Below are positions 25,355 to 35,321 of a DNA stretch of 64,000 bases, in pieces. The stretch's first letter is position 1, and each line of letters opens with the position of its first letter. Both the position numbers and the translations under genes were made by a program. A model generated the notes under the pieces. The model did not search any database. It worked only from the letters and a program-made list of their open reading frames with translations, and was not told the DNA's origin. Source of the stretch: an uncultured bacterium (GTDB lineage: Bacteria > Bacillota > Clostridia > Oscillospirales > CAG-272); contig CAMEJM010000005.1 of the NCBI GenBank assembly GCA_945920215.1, positions 43,997-107,996 of the forward strand. Direction: 5' to 3'.

Positions 25355-25400
25355 GTTTTCTCCAAATCATTCTCCGCTACTAACTGCGGATGATAGAGCC

Positions 25401-25429
25401 ATTTTAGCATATATGTCACAGAAAATCAA
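25401..25429 (-). promoter_or_regulatory. Promoter for hom
   Basis: Minus strand TTGATT (25424-25429), 17-base spacer, TAAAAT (25401-25406), with TGC before the -10 (extended -10). About 47 bases upstream of the hom ATG. Confidence 0.8.
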
Positions 25430-25501
25430 GTAAAACCCACAAACAAAGCGCTTTTCGACAGATTGATGCGTTTTTCTCACACGCCGCCCCCACCGCAAGA
25501 G

Positions 25502-25541
25502 AAAAAAAGGCCCGTTCCGCAGGAATGCCGGAACGAGCCTT
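25502..25541 (-). terminator. Terminator after the M23 peptidase-like gene
   Basis: Minus-strand stem AAGGCTCGTTCCG / CGGAACGGGCCTT (about 25529-25541 / 25507-25519, one G-T pair) with a 9-base loop, followed by TTTTTCTC. Confidence 0.88.
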
Positions 25542-25598
25542 GTCGCGCCTCTTCAGCCCCGCAGGGCGCGTGCGCCGTCGGCGCACGCAAAGACAGGG

Positions 25599-26279
25599 TC
25601 AACCCTCGTAGGAAATATCGCGGGAAAGGGAGGCTGCCGCGGAATTTGCGGAGATGAAGTCCATCGGGTCGACTTCCTCGCCGTTCACCCGCATTTCAAA
25701 GTGCAGATGAGGTTCGTCCGCCACCTCCATGACAGCGGTTTCCCCGATACAGCCGATGGTCTGACCGCAACGCACCTCGGCGCCGACCTCGATCCCCTCG
25801 GCAAGCTCGGGGTTCAGGTTGCGGTAAACCGTGACGGCATTGCCGTTGTGGCTGATAAAGACAGAGGTGCCCATCAGGGGGTCGTCCGTGATTTCGCTCA
25901 CCTTGCCGTCAGCCGCCGCCATGACCTTATCGCCCAGTGCCGCGCTGATGTCGATCCCGTGATGCACGCGCCAGTCCGTGGTGGTATTCCAGAACACCAG
26001 CTGGGTCAGGTCGTGGTTCTTGGTCACCAGACCGACCGCAGGCGCCATGAATTCCGGCAGCACTGCCGTGGGGTCCTCGGTCTGACCGGGGTCGATGGGC
26101 GTGACGTCAATGGGCAGATCGGGGGGCGTCCCCTGCTTGTCCTGCGTGCGGGAAAGCAGTATTCCGCACACGACGGCACCCGCGCATATCACCGCCGCCA
26201 GAGCGATGTAAAGGATGCGGTTGGCTTTGCGGTGATCGCTTTTTCTGTTTTTTTGCTCGTTCTTGTTTTCCATTTGCAT
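25599..26279 (-). CDS. M23 (LytM) peptidase-like membrane protein, SpoIIQ-like layout
   Basis: 226 residues. A short basic cytoplasmic tail is followed by one transmembrane helix (RILYIALAAVICAGAVVCGILL, about 21-42), then a Pro-rich linker and an extracellular LytM domain. Metal ligands look present: HHGIDIS (H-x3-D type) and HLHFEM (HxH), with DKVMAAADGKVSEI, GNAVTVYRNL and GETAVMEVADEPHLHFEMRVNGEEVDP between and after. The single-helix plus LytM layout recalls SpoIIQ, but B. subtilis SpoIIQ lacks catalytic residues while clostridial ones keep the zinc site; this one appears to keep it. Alternative start at 26273. Could instead be a general cell-wall endopeptidase. Confidence 0.85.
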   Translation of the reverse strand: MQMENKNEQKNRKSDHRKANRILYIALAAVICAGAVVCGILLSRTQDKQGTPPDLPIDVTPIDPGQTEDPTAVLPEFMAPAVGLVTKNHDLTQLVFWNTTTDWRVHHGIDISAALGDKVMAAADGKVSEITDDPLMGTSVFISHNGNAVTVYRNLNPELAEGIEVGAEVRCGQTIGCIGETAVMEVADEPHLHFEMRVNGEEVDPMDFISANSAAASLSRDISYEG

Positions 26280-26328
26280 AAAATCCTTTCAAAATGATTG
26301 CACACCTATTTTTACCCCGGCAAGAAAA

Positions 26329-26356
26329 TTTATACAGTCTTTCGCAAAAATGTAAA
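26329..26356 (-). promoter_or_regulatory. Probable promoter for the M23 peptidase-like gene
   Basis: Minus strand TTTACA (26351-26356), 16-base spacer, TATAAA (26329-26334), 50 bases before the ATG. Confidence 0.6.
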
Positions 26357-26448
26357 ACGCCCGCTTCCGCATACCGCGGATCCCTCGCCCGACGCTTTTT
26401 CTCTCCCGCATTTTACCACGCGGCGTGACGAAAAATGCGTTTCCGCTC

Positions 26449-26477
26449 TTTTCAAAGCCTAAAAAGTATGATATACT
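26449..26477 (+). promoter_or_regulatory. Promoter for uvrBA
   Basis: TTTTCA (26449-26454), 17-base spacer, TATACT (26472-26477) with TGA immediately before (extended -10). About 98 bases before the uvrB ATG. I see no convincing LexA box nearby. Confidence 0.7.
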
Positions 26478-26574
26478 GATTAAGTATCGATATTTAAGGT
26501 TAATACTTCTATTAGTCAGTCAATCGTATGCGGAATGCGTATGCCCGTATCCCGCGCGGAGAAAGGAGGCGCCC

Positions 26575-28617
26575 ATGGAAAGTCCGTTTCAACTTGTCAG
26601 TCCCTTTGCGCCGACAGGCGACCAGCCGGAGGCCATCGACGGCTTGACGGCGGGGCTGGAGGCGGGAGAGCGGTTTCAGACCCTGCTGGGCGTGACCGGC
26701 TCCGGCAAGACCTTTACCATGGCGAACGTCATCGCGCGTGCGGGGCGCCCGGCGCTGGTCTTGGAGCCGAACAAAACGCTTGCCGCGCAAATCTGCTCGG
26801 AGTTGCGGGCGTTCTTCCCGCATAACGAAGTCGGTTATTTCGTGTCCTATTACGACTACTATCAGCCCGAGGCATACATTCCCGGACGGGATATGTATAT
26901 CGAAAAGGACGCCATGATCAACGATGAGATAGACAAGCTGCGCCACAGCGCCACCTCGGCGCTCTTTGAGCGGCGGGACGTCATCATTGTGGCGTCGGTG
27001 TCCTGTATTTATTCGCTCGGCGACCCGCGCGAGTATCAGGATCTGCTGATTTCCCTCCGCCCCGGTATGCCCATGACGCGGGAGGAGTTGATCCGCCGTT
27101 TGGTCGCCATCAGCTATGAGCGCAACGACATCGGGTTTGCCCGCGGCAAGTTCCGCGTGCGGGGAGATACGGTGGAGATCCTGCCCGCTTCCAGCACCGA
27201 CCGCGCCGTACGCGTGGAGTTTTTCGGCGATGAAATCGACCGTCTTTCCGAGGTCAGCACCGTCACCGGGGAGCAGCTGCAAAGCCTGTCTTTCGCCGCC
27301 GTCTTTCCCGCCACGCATTACGCGGTGTCCGACGCCAAGCGGGAGGACGCACTTGCCGAAATCGAAAGAGAAATGCACGAACGCGTGGAGTTCTTCCGCT
27401 CTCAGAACAAGCTTCTGGAAGCGCAGCGCATCGAGGAGCGCACCAAATACGATCTGGAAATGCTGCGCGAGGTGGGCTTCTGCTCCGGGGTGGAAAACTA
27501 TTCGCGCGTCCTCTCCGGCAGAACCGCAGGTTCCACTCCCTATACGCTTCTGGATTACTTCCCGAAGGACTTTATCACGTTTATCGACGAGTCTCACGTC
27601 ATGCTCCCGCAGGTGCGCGGCATGTCGGGCGGAGACACCGCGAGAAAGAAAAATTTGGTGGACTACGGCTTCCGCCTGCCCTCCGCCTATGACAACCGCC
27701 CGCTTTTCTTCGAAGAGTTTGAAGAGAAGCTCGGACAGACGATTTTCGTCTCCGCCACGCCGGGAGACTTCGAGAAACGAAACAGCGACCGCACGGTGGA
27801 ACAGATCATCCGCCCGACGGGGCTGATCGACCCCGAGATCGTCGTCCGTCCCGTCGCCGGGCAGGTGGACGACCTGATAGGAGAGATCCGCACGGTCGCG
27901 GCGCGCGGCGACAAGGTGCTTGTCACCACCCTGACCACCAAGATGGCGGAGGATCTGACCGAGTATCTCTCCACGCAGGGCATCCGCGTTAAATACATTC
28001 ACCACAACGTGGAAACCATGGAGCGCATGGAGATCATCCGCGACCTGCGGATGAACCTCTTTGACGTACTGGTGGGGATCAACCTGCTGCGCGAGGGGCT
28101 TGATATCCCGGAGGTGTCTCTGGTCGCCATTCTCGACGCGGACAAGGAAGGGATCCTCCGTTCCGAAACCTCATTGATTCAGACGGTGGGGCGCGCCGCC
28201 CGCAATGTCAACGGCAGGGTCATCATGTACGCCGATACCGTTACCCGCTCCATGAAAGCGGCAATCGACGAGACGGAGCGCCGCCGGCGCATTCAGTCCG
28301 CCTATAACGAGGCGCACGGCATCACGCCGCAGTCGGTGTCCAAGGCGGTGCGCGCCGTGATTGAAATCGGCAAAAAGGAAGCCGAGCAGAGCGCCCGCGT
28401 ACCCTCCGCCCGCAAAAAGCTCTCCCGCGAGGACAAGGAACAGTTGCTGCTGCGTATGACAAGCGAAATGCAGGAATGCGCCCGCAGGCTGGACTTTGAA
28501 CGCGCGGCGTACCTCAGAGACAAAATCAAGGAACTGCGCGCCGCAAAGGCGCCCGAAGAGGGCGGCGGGGACACGCCCGCCGATTCCTCCCGGAAGAAGA
28601 TACCGACACGCAGATAA
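26575..28617 (+). CDS. uvrB: Excinuclease ABC subunit UvrB
   Basis: 680 residues from ATG 26575, which has AAAGGAGG 5 bases upstream; the frame stays open for 50 codons upstream but without a start context. UvrB is the damage-verifying helicase-like subunit of nucleotide excision repair. Features: Walker [17 protein letters not shown], the beta-hairpin region [23 protein letters not shown], the DEAD-like box [11 protein letters not shown], motif [19 protein letters not shown], and a C-terminal UVR motif [24 protein letters not shown] that contacts UvrC. First gene of a run uvrB-uvrA-dut-sel1. Confidence 0.98.
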   Translation: MESPFQLVSPFAPTGDQPEAIDGLTAGLEAGERFQTLLGVTGSGKTFTMANVIARAGRPALVLEPNKTLAAQICSELRAFFPHNEVGYFVSYYDYYQPEAYIPGRDMYIEKDAMINDEIDKLRHSATSALFERRDVIIVASVSCIYSLGDPREYQDLLISLRPGMPMTREELIRRLVAISYERNDIGFARGKFRVRGDTVEILPASSTDRAVRVEFFGDEIDRLSEVSTVTGEQLQSLSFAAVFPATHYAVSDAKREDALAEIEREMHERVEFFRSQNKLLEAQRIEERTKYDLEMLREVGFCSGVENYSRVLSGRTAGSTPYTLLDYFPKDFITFIDESHVMLPQVRGMSGGDTARKKNLVDYGFRLPSAYDNRPLFFEEFEEKLGQTIFVSATPGDFEKRNSDRTVEQIIRPTGLIDPEIVVRPVAGQVDDLIGEIRTVAARGDKVLVTTLTTKMAEDLTEYLSTQGIRVKYIHHNVETMERMEIIRDLRMNLFDVLVGINLLREGLDIPEVSLVAILDADKEGILRSETSLIQTVGRAARNVNGRVIMYADTVTRSMKAAIDETERRRRIQSAYNEAHGITPQSVSKAVRAVIEIGKKEAEQSARVPSARKKLSREDKEQLLLRMTSEMQECARRLDFERAAYLRDKIKELRAAKAPEEGGGDTPADSSRKKIPTRR

Positions 28618-28632
28618 AAGGCAGCTGAAATC

Positions 28633-31470
28633 ATGTCAAAACAAATCATTGTGCGCGGTGCGCGCACCAACAACCTCAAAAATATCAACGTTGATATCCC
28701 GCGTGACAAGCTGGTGGTGTTCACGGGTCTTTCCGGCTCCGGCAAATCCACCTTGGCGTTTGAAACCATCTACGCCGAGGGGCACCGCCGGTTCGTGGAA
28801 TCCCTGTCCTCCTACGCGCGCCAGTTCCTCGGGCAAATCGACAAGCCCGACGTGGATTCCATCGAGGGGCTGTCTCCCGCCATCTCCATCGAGCAGAAAA
28901 CCACCTCCAAGAACCCGCGTTCCACGGTCGGCACGGTCACCGAGATTTACGATTACCTGCGTTTGCTCTACGCCCGCGTGGGTACCCCGCACTGCCCCGT
29001 CTGCGGAAAAGAAATCACCCAGCAGTCGCTGGATCAGATAGTCGACCGTATCATGAAGCTGCCCGAGGGCACCCGCTTCATGGTGCTGTCTCCCGTGGTA
29101 CGCGTCCAAAAGGGGACCCATGAAAAGGTCCTGTCGGACGCCAAGCGCAGCGGATATGTCCGCGCCCGCGTGGACGGCAGCCTGTACGACCTCGGGGAAG
29201 AAATCAAGCTGGATAAGAACACCAAGCATTCGGTGGACATTGTCGTGGACCGTCTGGTGATCAAGCCGGACATCCGCGCCCGCCTCGGAGAATCGGTGGA
29301 GAACGCCCTGTCCCTCTCGGACGGCAGAGTGACCGTCGCGGTCGTCCCCCGCGAGGGCGAAGAGGAACGGGAATACGAGTTTTCGCAAAAATACGCCTGC
29401 GAGGAGCATCAGGTCTCGTTCGGTGAACTGGAACCCGCCATGTTCTCCTTCAACAACCCCGTCTGCGCCTGCCCGCGCTGCGCGGGACTCGGAGAAATGC
29501 AGGTGATTTCCGAAAAGAAACTGATTCTCCATCCGCACCTGTCCCTGCGCGCCGGCGCGCTGGCTGCCAACGGCTTCAAGAGCATGGACGAGCGCTCCTA
29601 CACCGGGCCGCTTGTCAAGGCGGTGGGCGAGGAATACGGCTTCACGCTCGATACCCCCATTGACGAATACACCCCCGCGCAGCGCAAAGCGCTCCTGTGG
29701 GGAACCGGGGAGAAGCGCTACCACTGCGTGCGCTACTTCGGTAAGGAACGCAAGGAGGGCGACGCGGTATTCGAGGGCATCATTCCCATGATTGAGCGTC
29801 GCATGCACCTCAACGGCGAGTTCGGCGACTACTACCAGCAGTTCGTCGAGGACGCTCCCTGCCCGGTGTGTCACGGCGCGCGCCTCACGGACAATATGCT
29901 TGCGGTCACGGTGGGCGGGCTGAACATCGACCGCCTCTGTCACCTCTCTGTCGCGCAGATGCTCACCTTTATCGACGGACTTCATTTTGACGATTCCCGC
30001 GAGAAAATCGCGCACGATATTCTCGGCGAAATACGGAAACGCCTGCGCTTCCTCAACGAGGTCGGACTGGATTATCTGACCCTTGCACGCAAGGCGGGCA
30101 CGCTGTCCGGCGGCGAGGCGCAGCGCATCCGTCTGGCAACCCAAATAGGCTCCGCCCTTGTGGGCGTGCTGTATATTCTGGACGAGCCGAGCATCGGTCT
30201 GCACCAGCGCGACAACGGCAAGCTGATCAAAACCCTGCTCAGCCTTCGCGACCTCGGCAACACCGTCATCGTGGTGGAGCATGACGAGGAAACCATGGAG
30301 GCGGCGGATTATATCGTGGATATCGGCCCCGGGGCGGGCATTCACGGCGGCGAAGTGGTTGCGGCAGGCACCCCCGCACAGGTGGCGGCGTGCAGGGAGT
30401 CGCTGACCGGAGATTACCTCAGCGGCAGAAAAACCATCGCCGTCCCAAAAACCCGCAGACCGGGCAACGGACACTTCCTGCGCGTGCGCAACGCAACCGA
30501 AAACAATCTGAAGCATGTGACGGTGGATTTCCCGCTCGGCACGCTGCTGTGCGTGACCGGCGTCTCCGGCTCCGGCAAGTCCTCTCTTGTCAACATTTGT
30601 TTACAGCGCACGCTTGCGCGCGACCTGAACGGCGCCGTTACGTTCCCCGGAGAGTGCGACGGCGTGGACGGGCTGGAGTATGTGGATAAGGTGATTGATA
30701 TCGACCAGAGCCCCATCGGCAGAACGCCGCGCTCCAACCCTGCCACCTATACGGGTCTGTTCGGGGACATCCGGGAGCTGTTTGCCAAAACCCCGGACGC
30801 AAAGGCGCGCGCCTACGGTCCCGGCAGATTCTCTTTCAACGTCCGCGGCGGGCGCTGCGAAGCCTGTCAGGGCGACGGGGTGAAGTGCATCGAAATGCAC
30901 TTTTTGCCCGACGTGTACGTCAAATGCGACGTCTGCCACGGCATGCGCTACAACCGCGATACGCTGGACGTCCGCTACAAAGGGAAAAACATCTACGAGG
31001 TTTTGGAGATGACCTGCGAGGAGGCGCTCTCCTTCTTTGACGGCATCCCGCAGATCAAGCGCAAGGTACAGACTCTGTGCGACGTCGGACTGGGGTATAT
31101 CAAGCTGGGGCAATCCTCCACGACCCTCTCCGGCGGCGAAGCGCAGCGCGTAAAACTGGCGACCGAGCTGGCGCGGCGCTCCACCGGCAAAACCGTTTAT
31201 ATTCTCGATGAGCCGACAACGGGGCTGCACACCGCAGACGTGGCGCACCTCATTGAAATTCTTCAGCGCCTTGTGTCCGGCGGCAACACCGTCATCGTCA
31301 TCGAACACAATCTTGACCTGATCAAAACCGCCGACTATATCATCGACCTGGGTCCCGAGGGAGGCGACGGCGGCGGCACGTTGGTTGCCAAAGGCACCCC
31401 GGAGCAGGTGGCGGAAGTCAAAGAATCCTATACGGGGCAGTTCCTGAAGCAGAAGTTACAATGCAAGTGA
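28633..31470 (+). CDS. uvrA: Excinuclease ABC subunit UvrA
   Basis: 945 residues, standard length. UvrA is the DNA damage sensor of nucleotide excision repair, with two ABC-type ATPase modules. N-terminal [47 protein letters not shown], zinc fingers [14 protein letters not shown] and [12 protein letters not shown], first signature [19 protein letters not shown], second Walker [16 protein letters not shown] and second signature [23 protein letters not shown]. Lies 15 bases after uvrB and 9 bases before the dUTPase fusion, so the three are co-transcribed. Confidence 0.99.
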   Translation: MSKQIIVRGARTNNLKNINVDIPRDKLVVFTGLSGSGKSTLAFETIYAEGHRRFVESLSSYARQFLGQIDKPDVDSIEGLSPAISIEQKTTSKNPRSTVGTVTEIYDYLRLLYARVGTPHCPVCGKEITQQSLDQIVDRIMKLPEGTRFMVLSPVVRVQKGTHEKVLSDAKRSGYVRARVDGSLYDLGEEIKLDKNTKHSVDIVVDRLVIKPDIRARLGESVENALSLSDGRVTVAVVPREGEEEREYEFSQKYACEEHQVSFGELEPAMFSFNNPVCACPRCAGLGEMQVISEKKLILHPHLSLRAGALAANGFKSMDERSYTGPLVKAVGEEYGFTLDTPIDEYTPAQRKALLWGTGEKRYHCVRYFGKERKEGDAVFEGIIPMIERRMHLNGEFGDYYQQFVEDAPCPVCHGARLTDNMLAVTVGGLNIDRLCHLSVAQMLTFIDGLHFDDSREKIAHDILGEIRKRLRFLNEVGLDYLTLARKAGTLSGGEAQRIRLATQIGSALVGVLYILDEPSIGLHQRDNGKLIKTLLSLRDLGNTVIVVEHDEETMEAADYIVDIGPGAGIHGGEVVAAGTPAQVAACRESLTGDYLSGRKTIAVPKTRRPGNGHFLRVRNATENNLKHVTVDFPLGTLLCVTGVSGSGKSSLVNICLQRTLARDLNGAVTFPGECDGVDGLEYVDKVIDIDQSPIGRTPRSNPATYTGLFGDIRELFAKTPDAKARAYGPGRFSFNVRGGRCEACQGDGVKCIEMHFLPDVYVKCDVCHGMRYNRDTLDVRYKGKNIYEVLEMTCEEALSFFDGIPQIKRKVQTLCDVGLGYIKLGQSSTTLSGGEAQRVKLATELARRSTGKTVYILDEPTTGLHTADVAHLIEILQRLVSGGNTVIVIEHNLDLIKTADYIIDLGPEGGDGGGTLVAKGTPEQVAEVKESYTGQFLKQKLQCK

Positions 31471-31479
31471 GGTCACATT

Positions 31480-32880
31480 ATGGTACAGGTGAACATCAAA
31501 AAACTCAATGAGAGGGCGACTCTGCCCACCTACGGCTCCGCCTGCGCGGCGGGCGCCGATTTGTACGCGTTGCTGGACGGCGACGTCACCATCGCCCCCG
31601 GCGAAACCTATATGGTACATACCGGCATTGCCATCGAACTGCCGGACGGCTACGCCGGTCTTGTCTATCCGCGCAGCGGGCTTGCCTCCAAGCGCGGACT
31701 GGCACCCGCCAACAAGGTCGGGGTGGTGGATCCCGATTACCGCGGCGAGGTGATGGTTGCCCTGCACAATCACTCGCTGACGCCGCAGACCATACAGGAC
31801 GGCGAAAGAATAGCGCAGCTTGTCATCACGCCGTTTCTGCGGGTGGATTTCGTGCCTGTCGACGAGCTTTCCGATACCCGGCGCGGCACCGGCGGCTTCG
31901 GCTCCACGGGCACGACCGTGACCCTTGCGCACGAGGAAGCCAACAAAACGGGAAATTACGCCATCCGGTATTACCATGGTCTTGGCGTCCCCTTTGACCG
32001 CCGCCGCGCGGTGGAACTGATGCGGATGGCGGCGGCGGACGGCGATGTGCTGTGCCGCGCGCGTCTGGCTTATCTCTCCTGTATCGGGGACGAAACCGCG
32101 GATATTCCGCAGAATCCCGCCGCGGGGCTGACAGAACTCAAAGAGGTTCTCCCCGCCCTTAAAGAACTGGTGGACGCCGAGGTGCCGGACGCCATGCTCC
32201 TGTGGGGGAATCTGCTTGTGGACGGCTTCGGCGTGGAAAAGGATGAAAAACGCGCCGTGGAACTGTATTACATGGCGGCGGAGGGCGGGTATGCGCCCGC
32301 CGCAAACGCGCTGGGACAGTGCTACAGCTTTGCCACCGGCGTCAAACGTGATGACCTGCGCGCCGTCAGCTGCTACCGCCGCGCGGCGGAAAGCGGTTTC
32401 GCCCCCGCGCGCTTCCATCTGGGCGTTTGCTATTACAACGGGCAGGGCGTCAAGGTTGACAAAACCGAAGCCGCCATCTGGTATGCCGCTGCCGCCGAGC
32501 AGGGATATGCGCCCGCACAGTTTACCCTCGGCAAGCATTACTCCCAAGTCATGAACGGCGTGAAAAACGACCCTGAAAAAGGAGAAATGTGGCTGACCCG
32601 CGCCGCCGAGCAGGGGCTTGTCAAAGCCATGACCTTCCTTGCCGACCTCTATCACAGCACCGGCACCAACGAAACCGACTCCAAAGCGGCGAAATGGTAC
32701 CTGACCGCCGCAGGGCGCGGAGACGCCTATGCCATGAAGCAGCTTTCCTCGTATTACCTCACCGGGCGCGGCGGTGTGCCGCAGGACCCCGTGATGGCGC
32801 AGGAGCTGCTGCGCCGTGCCGCCGAGAGCGGTCTGCGGGAAGCCGAGATCCTCTACGGGGAACGATACGGCAAGCTGTAA
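31480..32880 (+). CDS. dUTPase fused to Sel1-like repeats
   Basis: 466 residues in one uninterrupted frame. Residues 1-147 are a complete trimeric-type dUTPase, which hydrolyses dUTP to dUMP: motif 1 AAGADLYA (about 23-30), motif 2 PRSGLAS (64-70), motif 3 GVVDPDYRGE (81-90), motif 4 GERIAQLVI (108-116) and the C-terminal lid motif 5 RGTGGFGSTG (135-144). From about 160 to the end come roughly seven to eight Sel1-like (TPR-related) repeats of about 36 residues, e.g. AVELYYMAAEGGYAPAANALG and AAIWYAAAAEQGYAPAQFTLG. Sel1 repeats usually serve protein-protein contact. The gene is 9 bases after uvrA, in keeping with nucleotide pool and DNA repair roles. I know of no common fusion of this kind. 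Confidence 0.9.
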   Translation: MVQVNIKKLNERATLPTYGSACAAGADLYALLDGDVTIAPGETYMVHTGIAIELPDGYAGLVYPRSGLASKRGLAPANKVGVVDPDYRGEVMVALHNHSLTPQTIQDGERIAQLVITPFLRVDFVPVDELSDTRRGTGGFGSTGTTVTLAHEEANKTGNYAIRYYHGLGVPFDRRRAVELMRMAAADGDVLCRARLAYLSCIGDETADIPQNPAAGLTELKEVLPALKELVDAEVPDAMLLWGNLLVDGFGVEKDEKRAVELYYMAAEGGYAPAANALGQCYSFATGVKRDDLRAVSCYRRAAESGFAPARFHLGVCYYNGQGVKVDKTEAAIWYAAAAEQGYAPAQFTLGKHYSQVMNGVKNDPEKGEMWLTRAAEQGLVKAMTFLADLYHSTGTNETDSKAAKWYLTAAGRGDAYAMKQLSSYYLTGRGGVPQDPVMAQELLRRAAESGLREAEILYGERYGKL

Positions 32881-32964
32881 TCCCGCCCTGTTTTCCGAAA
32901 CGGTATCTTTCTTGTATGCTGCCGTTTGCAATCTGAAATTCGATTTTCTATCAAGGAACCATTT

Positions 32965-34341
32965 ATGTATCCGAACGCATTCCTTTCGGAAATGAAACGC
33001 CTGCTGGGCGAGGAGTACCCGCGTTTTCTTGCCTCCGCTTCGGAGCCGCCCTGCCGCGCCCTGCACGTCAATCTTGCCAAAACCACCCCCGCCGCGCTGG
33101 CGGGGGCGCTCGGCTATGCCCTCTCCCCCGTTCCTTACGCGCCGGACGGCTTTTATTTGGAGAGTGAAGAAAAGGCGGGGCGCCACCCCCTGCATCACGC
33201 GGGCGGATTCTATATGCAGGAGCCGTCCGCCATGGCGCCCGTGTGCTGTCTGCACCTAACCGAGAATATGCGGGTTCTTGACGTCTGCGCCGCCCCCGGC
33301 GGGAAATCCACGCAGATCGCCAACCGTATCGGGTCCGGGGGACTGCTGGTTTCCAATGAGTTCGTCCCCGCGCGCTGTACCACCCTAACCGGGAATCTGG
33401 AACGCATGGGGTTGAAGAACGCCGTGGTCACCGACACGGACGCCGCCGTACTTGCCGCCCGCTATCCCGGTTTCTTTGACGCAGTGGTGGTAGACGCCCC
33501 CTGCTCCGGCGAGGGTATGTTCCGGAAAGACCCCGCCGCGGTGGAACAGTGGAGCGAGGGCAGCGTCCGCGCCTGCGCCGTGCGGCAAGCGGACATCCTC
33601 CGTCACGCCGCCGAATGCGTGCGCCCCGGCGGAGAGCTGGTCTATTCCACCTGCACCTTTTCTCCGGAAGAAAACGAAAGAGTTCTGTACGACTTTCTTA
33701 TGTCTCACCCCGAGTTTTCTCTGCTCCCCGTCTCCGCGCCGCTTGCCGACGTCACCGCCCCCGCCCTCTGTCCGGCGGAGGATGAGACCGGGCGCGGGAT
33801 TTCCGCCCATGCCCGCCGCTTTTACCCGCATATTGCAAAGGGGGAGGGGCAGTTTTTTGCCCTCCTCTCGAAGAGCGCCGCTGCCCCCGCCCCCCCTTTG
33901 CCAAAAAAAGTGCGCGACGACGTGCGCCCGCTCACGCGGGAGGAGCAACGAGTCTGGGACGCGTTCGTCCGGGAAAACCTGACGGGTCGCCTGCCCGCCC
34001 CCGTGATATTCAAGGGCGCGGTTTCCCTGCTGGACGGCGCTGTTCCCACCGCCGATGACGTCACCTATGCCAGAGGCGTGCGCGCAGGGCAAGTCGAAAA
34101 AGGGCGTTTGATTCCCGCGCACTGGCTCTTTTCCGCTTACGGCGGGCAGTTTGCGCGGCGTTTGCCTCTCTCCCTCTCCGACCCGCGCCTGACCGCCTAT
34201 CTGCGCGGGGAAACCTTTCCGTGCAGCTTGCCCGACGGCTGGGCTTGCGTGACGGTCGAGGGCTGTCCCCTCGGCGGTATCAAGGTCACGGGCGGCATCG
34301 CCAAGAATCACTATCCCAAAGGGCTTCGCCTGCGCGCCTGA
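32965..34341 (+). CDS. RsmF/RsmB-type RNA m5C methyltransferase
   Basis: 458 residues from ATG 32965 (MYPNAFLSEMKRLLG), with AAGGA 7 bases upstream. The SAM-dependent core is clear: MRVLDVCAAPGGKSTQIANRI (SAM motif I), FDAVVVDAPCSGEGMFRKDP containing one active-site Cys in PCSGEG, and VYSTCTFSPEENE with the second catalytic Cys. The C-terminal half (about 290-458) matches the RsmF-type extension (PUA-like plus GCPLGGIKVTGGIAKNHYPKGLR at the end). The target is probably 16S rRNA cytosine, but which base is not determinable here. The stop codon lies in the loop of its own terminator. Confidence 0.92.
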   Translation: MYPNAFLSEMKRLLGEEYPRFLASASEPPCRALHVNLAKTTPAALAGALGYALSPVPYAPDGFYLESEEKAGRHPLHHAGGFYMQEPSAMAPVCCLHLTENMRVLDVCAAPGGKSTQIANRIGSGGLLVSNEFVPARCTTLTGNLERMGLKNAVVTDTDAAVLAARYPGFFDAVVVDAPCSGEGMFRKDPAAVEQWSEGSVRACAVRQADILRHAAECVRPGGELVYSTCTFSPEENERVLYDFLMSHPEFSLLPVSAPLADVTAPALCPAEDETGRGISAHARRFYPHIAKGEGQFFALLSKSAAAPAPPLPKKVRDDVRPLTREEQRVWDAFVRENLTGRLPAPVIFKGAVSLLDGAVPTADDVTYARGVRAGQVEKGRLIPAHWLFSAYGGQFARRLPLSLSDPRLTAYLRGETFPCSLPDGWACVTVEGCPLGGIKVTGGIAKNHYPKGLRLRA

Positions 34342-34359
34342 AGCGCGCAGGCTTCTTTT
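34328..34359 (+). terminator. Terminator overlapping the stop codon of the m5C methyltransferase
   Basis: Ten-base perfect stem GCCTGCGCGC / GCGCGCAGGC (34328-34337 / 34343-34352), loop CTGAA (34338-34342), then TTCTTTT. The TGA stop (34339-34341) is in the loop. Confidence 0.85.
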
Positions 34360-34416
34360 CCACGCTCCGTACGCGTTTTGTGGCGGAGCATTTTTTTATT
34401 TTTCTCTAACTTTCTC

Positions 34417-34445
34417 TTGACAAATCCGAAACAAGCGCGTATAAT
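34417..34445 (+). promoter_or_regulatory. Consensus promoter for the metal-resistance operon
   Basis: TTGACA (34417-34422), 17-base spacer, TATAAT (34440-34445), both perfect. The predicted transcription start falls inside the inverted repeat at 34456-34479. Confidence 0.9.
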
Positions 34446-34455
34446 GGCATTACAT

Positions 34456-34479
34456 TTGAACAATCATTCAACTGTTCAA
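34456..34479 (+). promoter_or_regulatory. Candidate ArsR-family operator
   Basis: Inverted repeat TTGAACA (34456-34462) and TGTTCAA (34473-34479) with 10 bases between, just downstream of the -10 box. The half site TGAACA is typical of ArsR/SmtB operators. An overlapping TTGAA-N6-TTCAA pair is also present. It fits repression by the regulator encoded next. Confidence 0.75.
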
Positions 34480-34567
34480 CGGTTAAAACGGGTAACATTC
34501 ATCAACGATATATGTGACAAAATAACAGGAACCGATGAAAAAATACACGCCGGAAAGGAAGCCCGCC

Positions 34568-34942
34568 ATGACTATAGAAAAAGAGCCTGTCTGCTGTGAA
34601 GAGCATCACCACCCCTCCGTCACGGAGGCAGTGCGCCCCACCATGCCGAGTGAACGTACGCTGCTGCGCCTTTCGGAGTTTTTCAAGGTGTTCGGGGACC
34701 CCACGCGCCTGCGGCTTCTGACGGCGCTTGACCGCCGGGAGATGTGCGTGTGCGACTTGGCGGACCTCATCGGCATGACCAAGTCCGCCGTATCCCACCA
34801 GCTCGCCGCCCTGCGCGCCGCACATCTGGTGACTTATCGCCGGGAGGGGAAAAACGTGTACTACGCTTTGGCTGACGAACACGTGCGCCTGATCATCGAG
34901 TGCGCCGACGAACACCTCTCGGAGCCCGAAACGCGCTCATAA
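34568..34942 (+). CDS. ArsR/SmtB-family metal-sensing repressor (CadC/CmtR-like)
   Basis: 124 residues from ATG 34568 (AAAGGAAG 7 bases upstream); an upstream ATG at 34535 has no ribosome binding site. Winged-helix core: LSEFFKVFGDPTRLRLLTALDRREMCVCDLADLIGMTKSAVSHQLAALRAAHLV. The CVC motif in the alpha-3 helix is the metal-thiolate site of ArsR/CadC proteins, and the N-terminal CCEEHHH gives more ligands, as in CadC. It presumably represses the operon from 34456-34479 and is released by Cd, Zn or Pb. Followed by an HMA protein and a P1B ATPase. Confidence 0.92.
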   Translation: MTIEKEPVCCEEHHHPSVTEAVRPTMPSERTLLRLSEFFKVFGDPTRLRLLTALDRREMCVCDLADLIGMTKSAVSHQLAALRAAHLVTYRREGKNVYYALADEHVRLIIECADEHLSEPETRS

Positions 34943-35043
34943 CGCCCCACACCCGATTTCGACTCCGTAAGCCCCAATTTTACTTCGATAAATACAATAA
35001 TTCTAGAAAAACACAGATATATAAAAGAAAGTGAGAAACCGCC

Positions 35044-35262
35044 ATGACCCACAAATACACCGTCACGGGACTAGATTGCCCCAACTGCGCCAAGAAGCTC
35101 TCCGGCATGATCGAAAAGATCGAGGGAGTGGAAAGCGTCAAGCTGAATTTTCTCTCGGAGGAGCTGACCGTGGTCAGCGACGCGGAGGCCGCCGCCCTTG
35201 ACAAAGCCGTGAAAGCGGCGGGGCGAGAGTTCAGCCGCAAGGTGACCATCGACCGCAAATAA
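35044..35262 (+). CDS. Stand-alone heavy-metal-associated (HMA) domain protein
   Basis: 72 residues, one ferredoxin-like HMA domain. The metal-binding loop is GLDCPNCAKKL (CxxC, residues 11-14), followed by MIEKIEGVESVKLNFLSEELTVV, the usual alpha-beta pattern. It lies 101 bases after the ArsR gene and 59 bases before the ATPase start, all on the same strand. In many P1B ATPases such a domain is the N-terminus of the pump itself; here the pump lacks one and this separate protein may deliver metal to it or sense it. Ribosome binding site GAAAGTGAG just upstream. Confidence 0.93.
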   Translation: MTHKYTVTGLDCPNCAKKLSGMIEKIEGVESVKLNFLSEELTVVSDAEAAALDKAVKAAGREFSRKVTIDRK

Positions 35263-35321
35263 TCATGCGCGTACCGGGGGAACAGCCCCCGGCGCCCGAA
35301 ACTCAAAAATGGGAGTCTGCT

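Noticed and set aside
26449..26530. LexA (SOS) box before uvrB
   Set aside because: I looked for CGAAC-N4-GTTCG or similar inverted repeats around the promoter and found none, so SOS control is not claimed.
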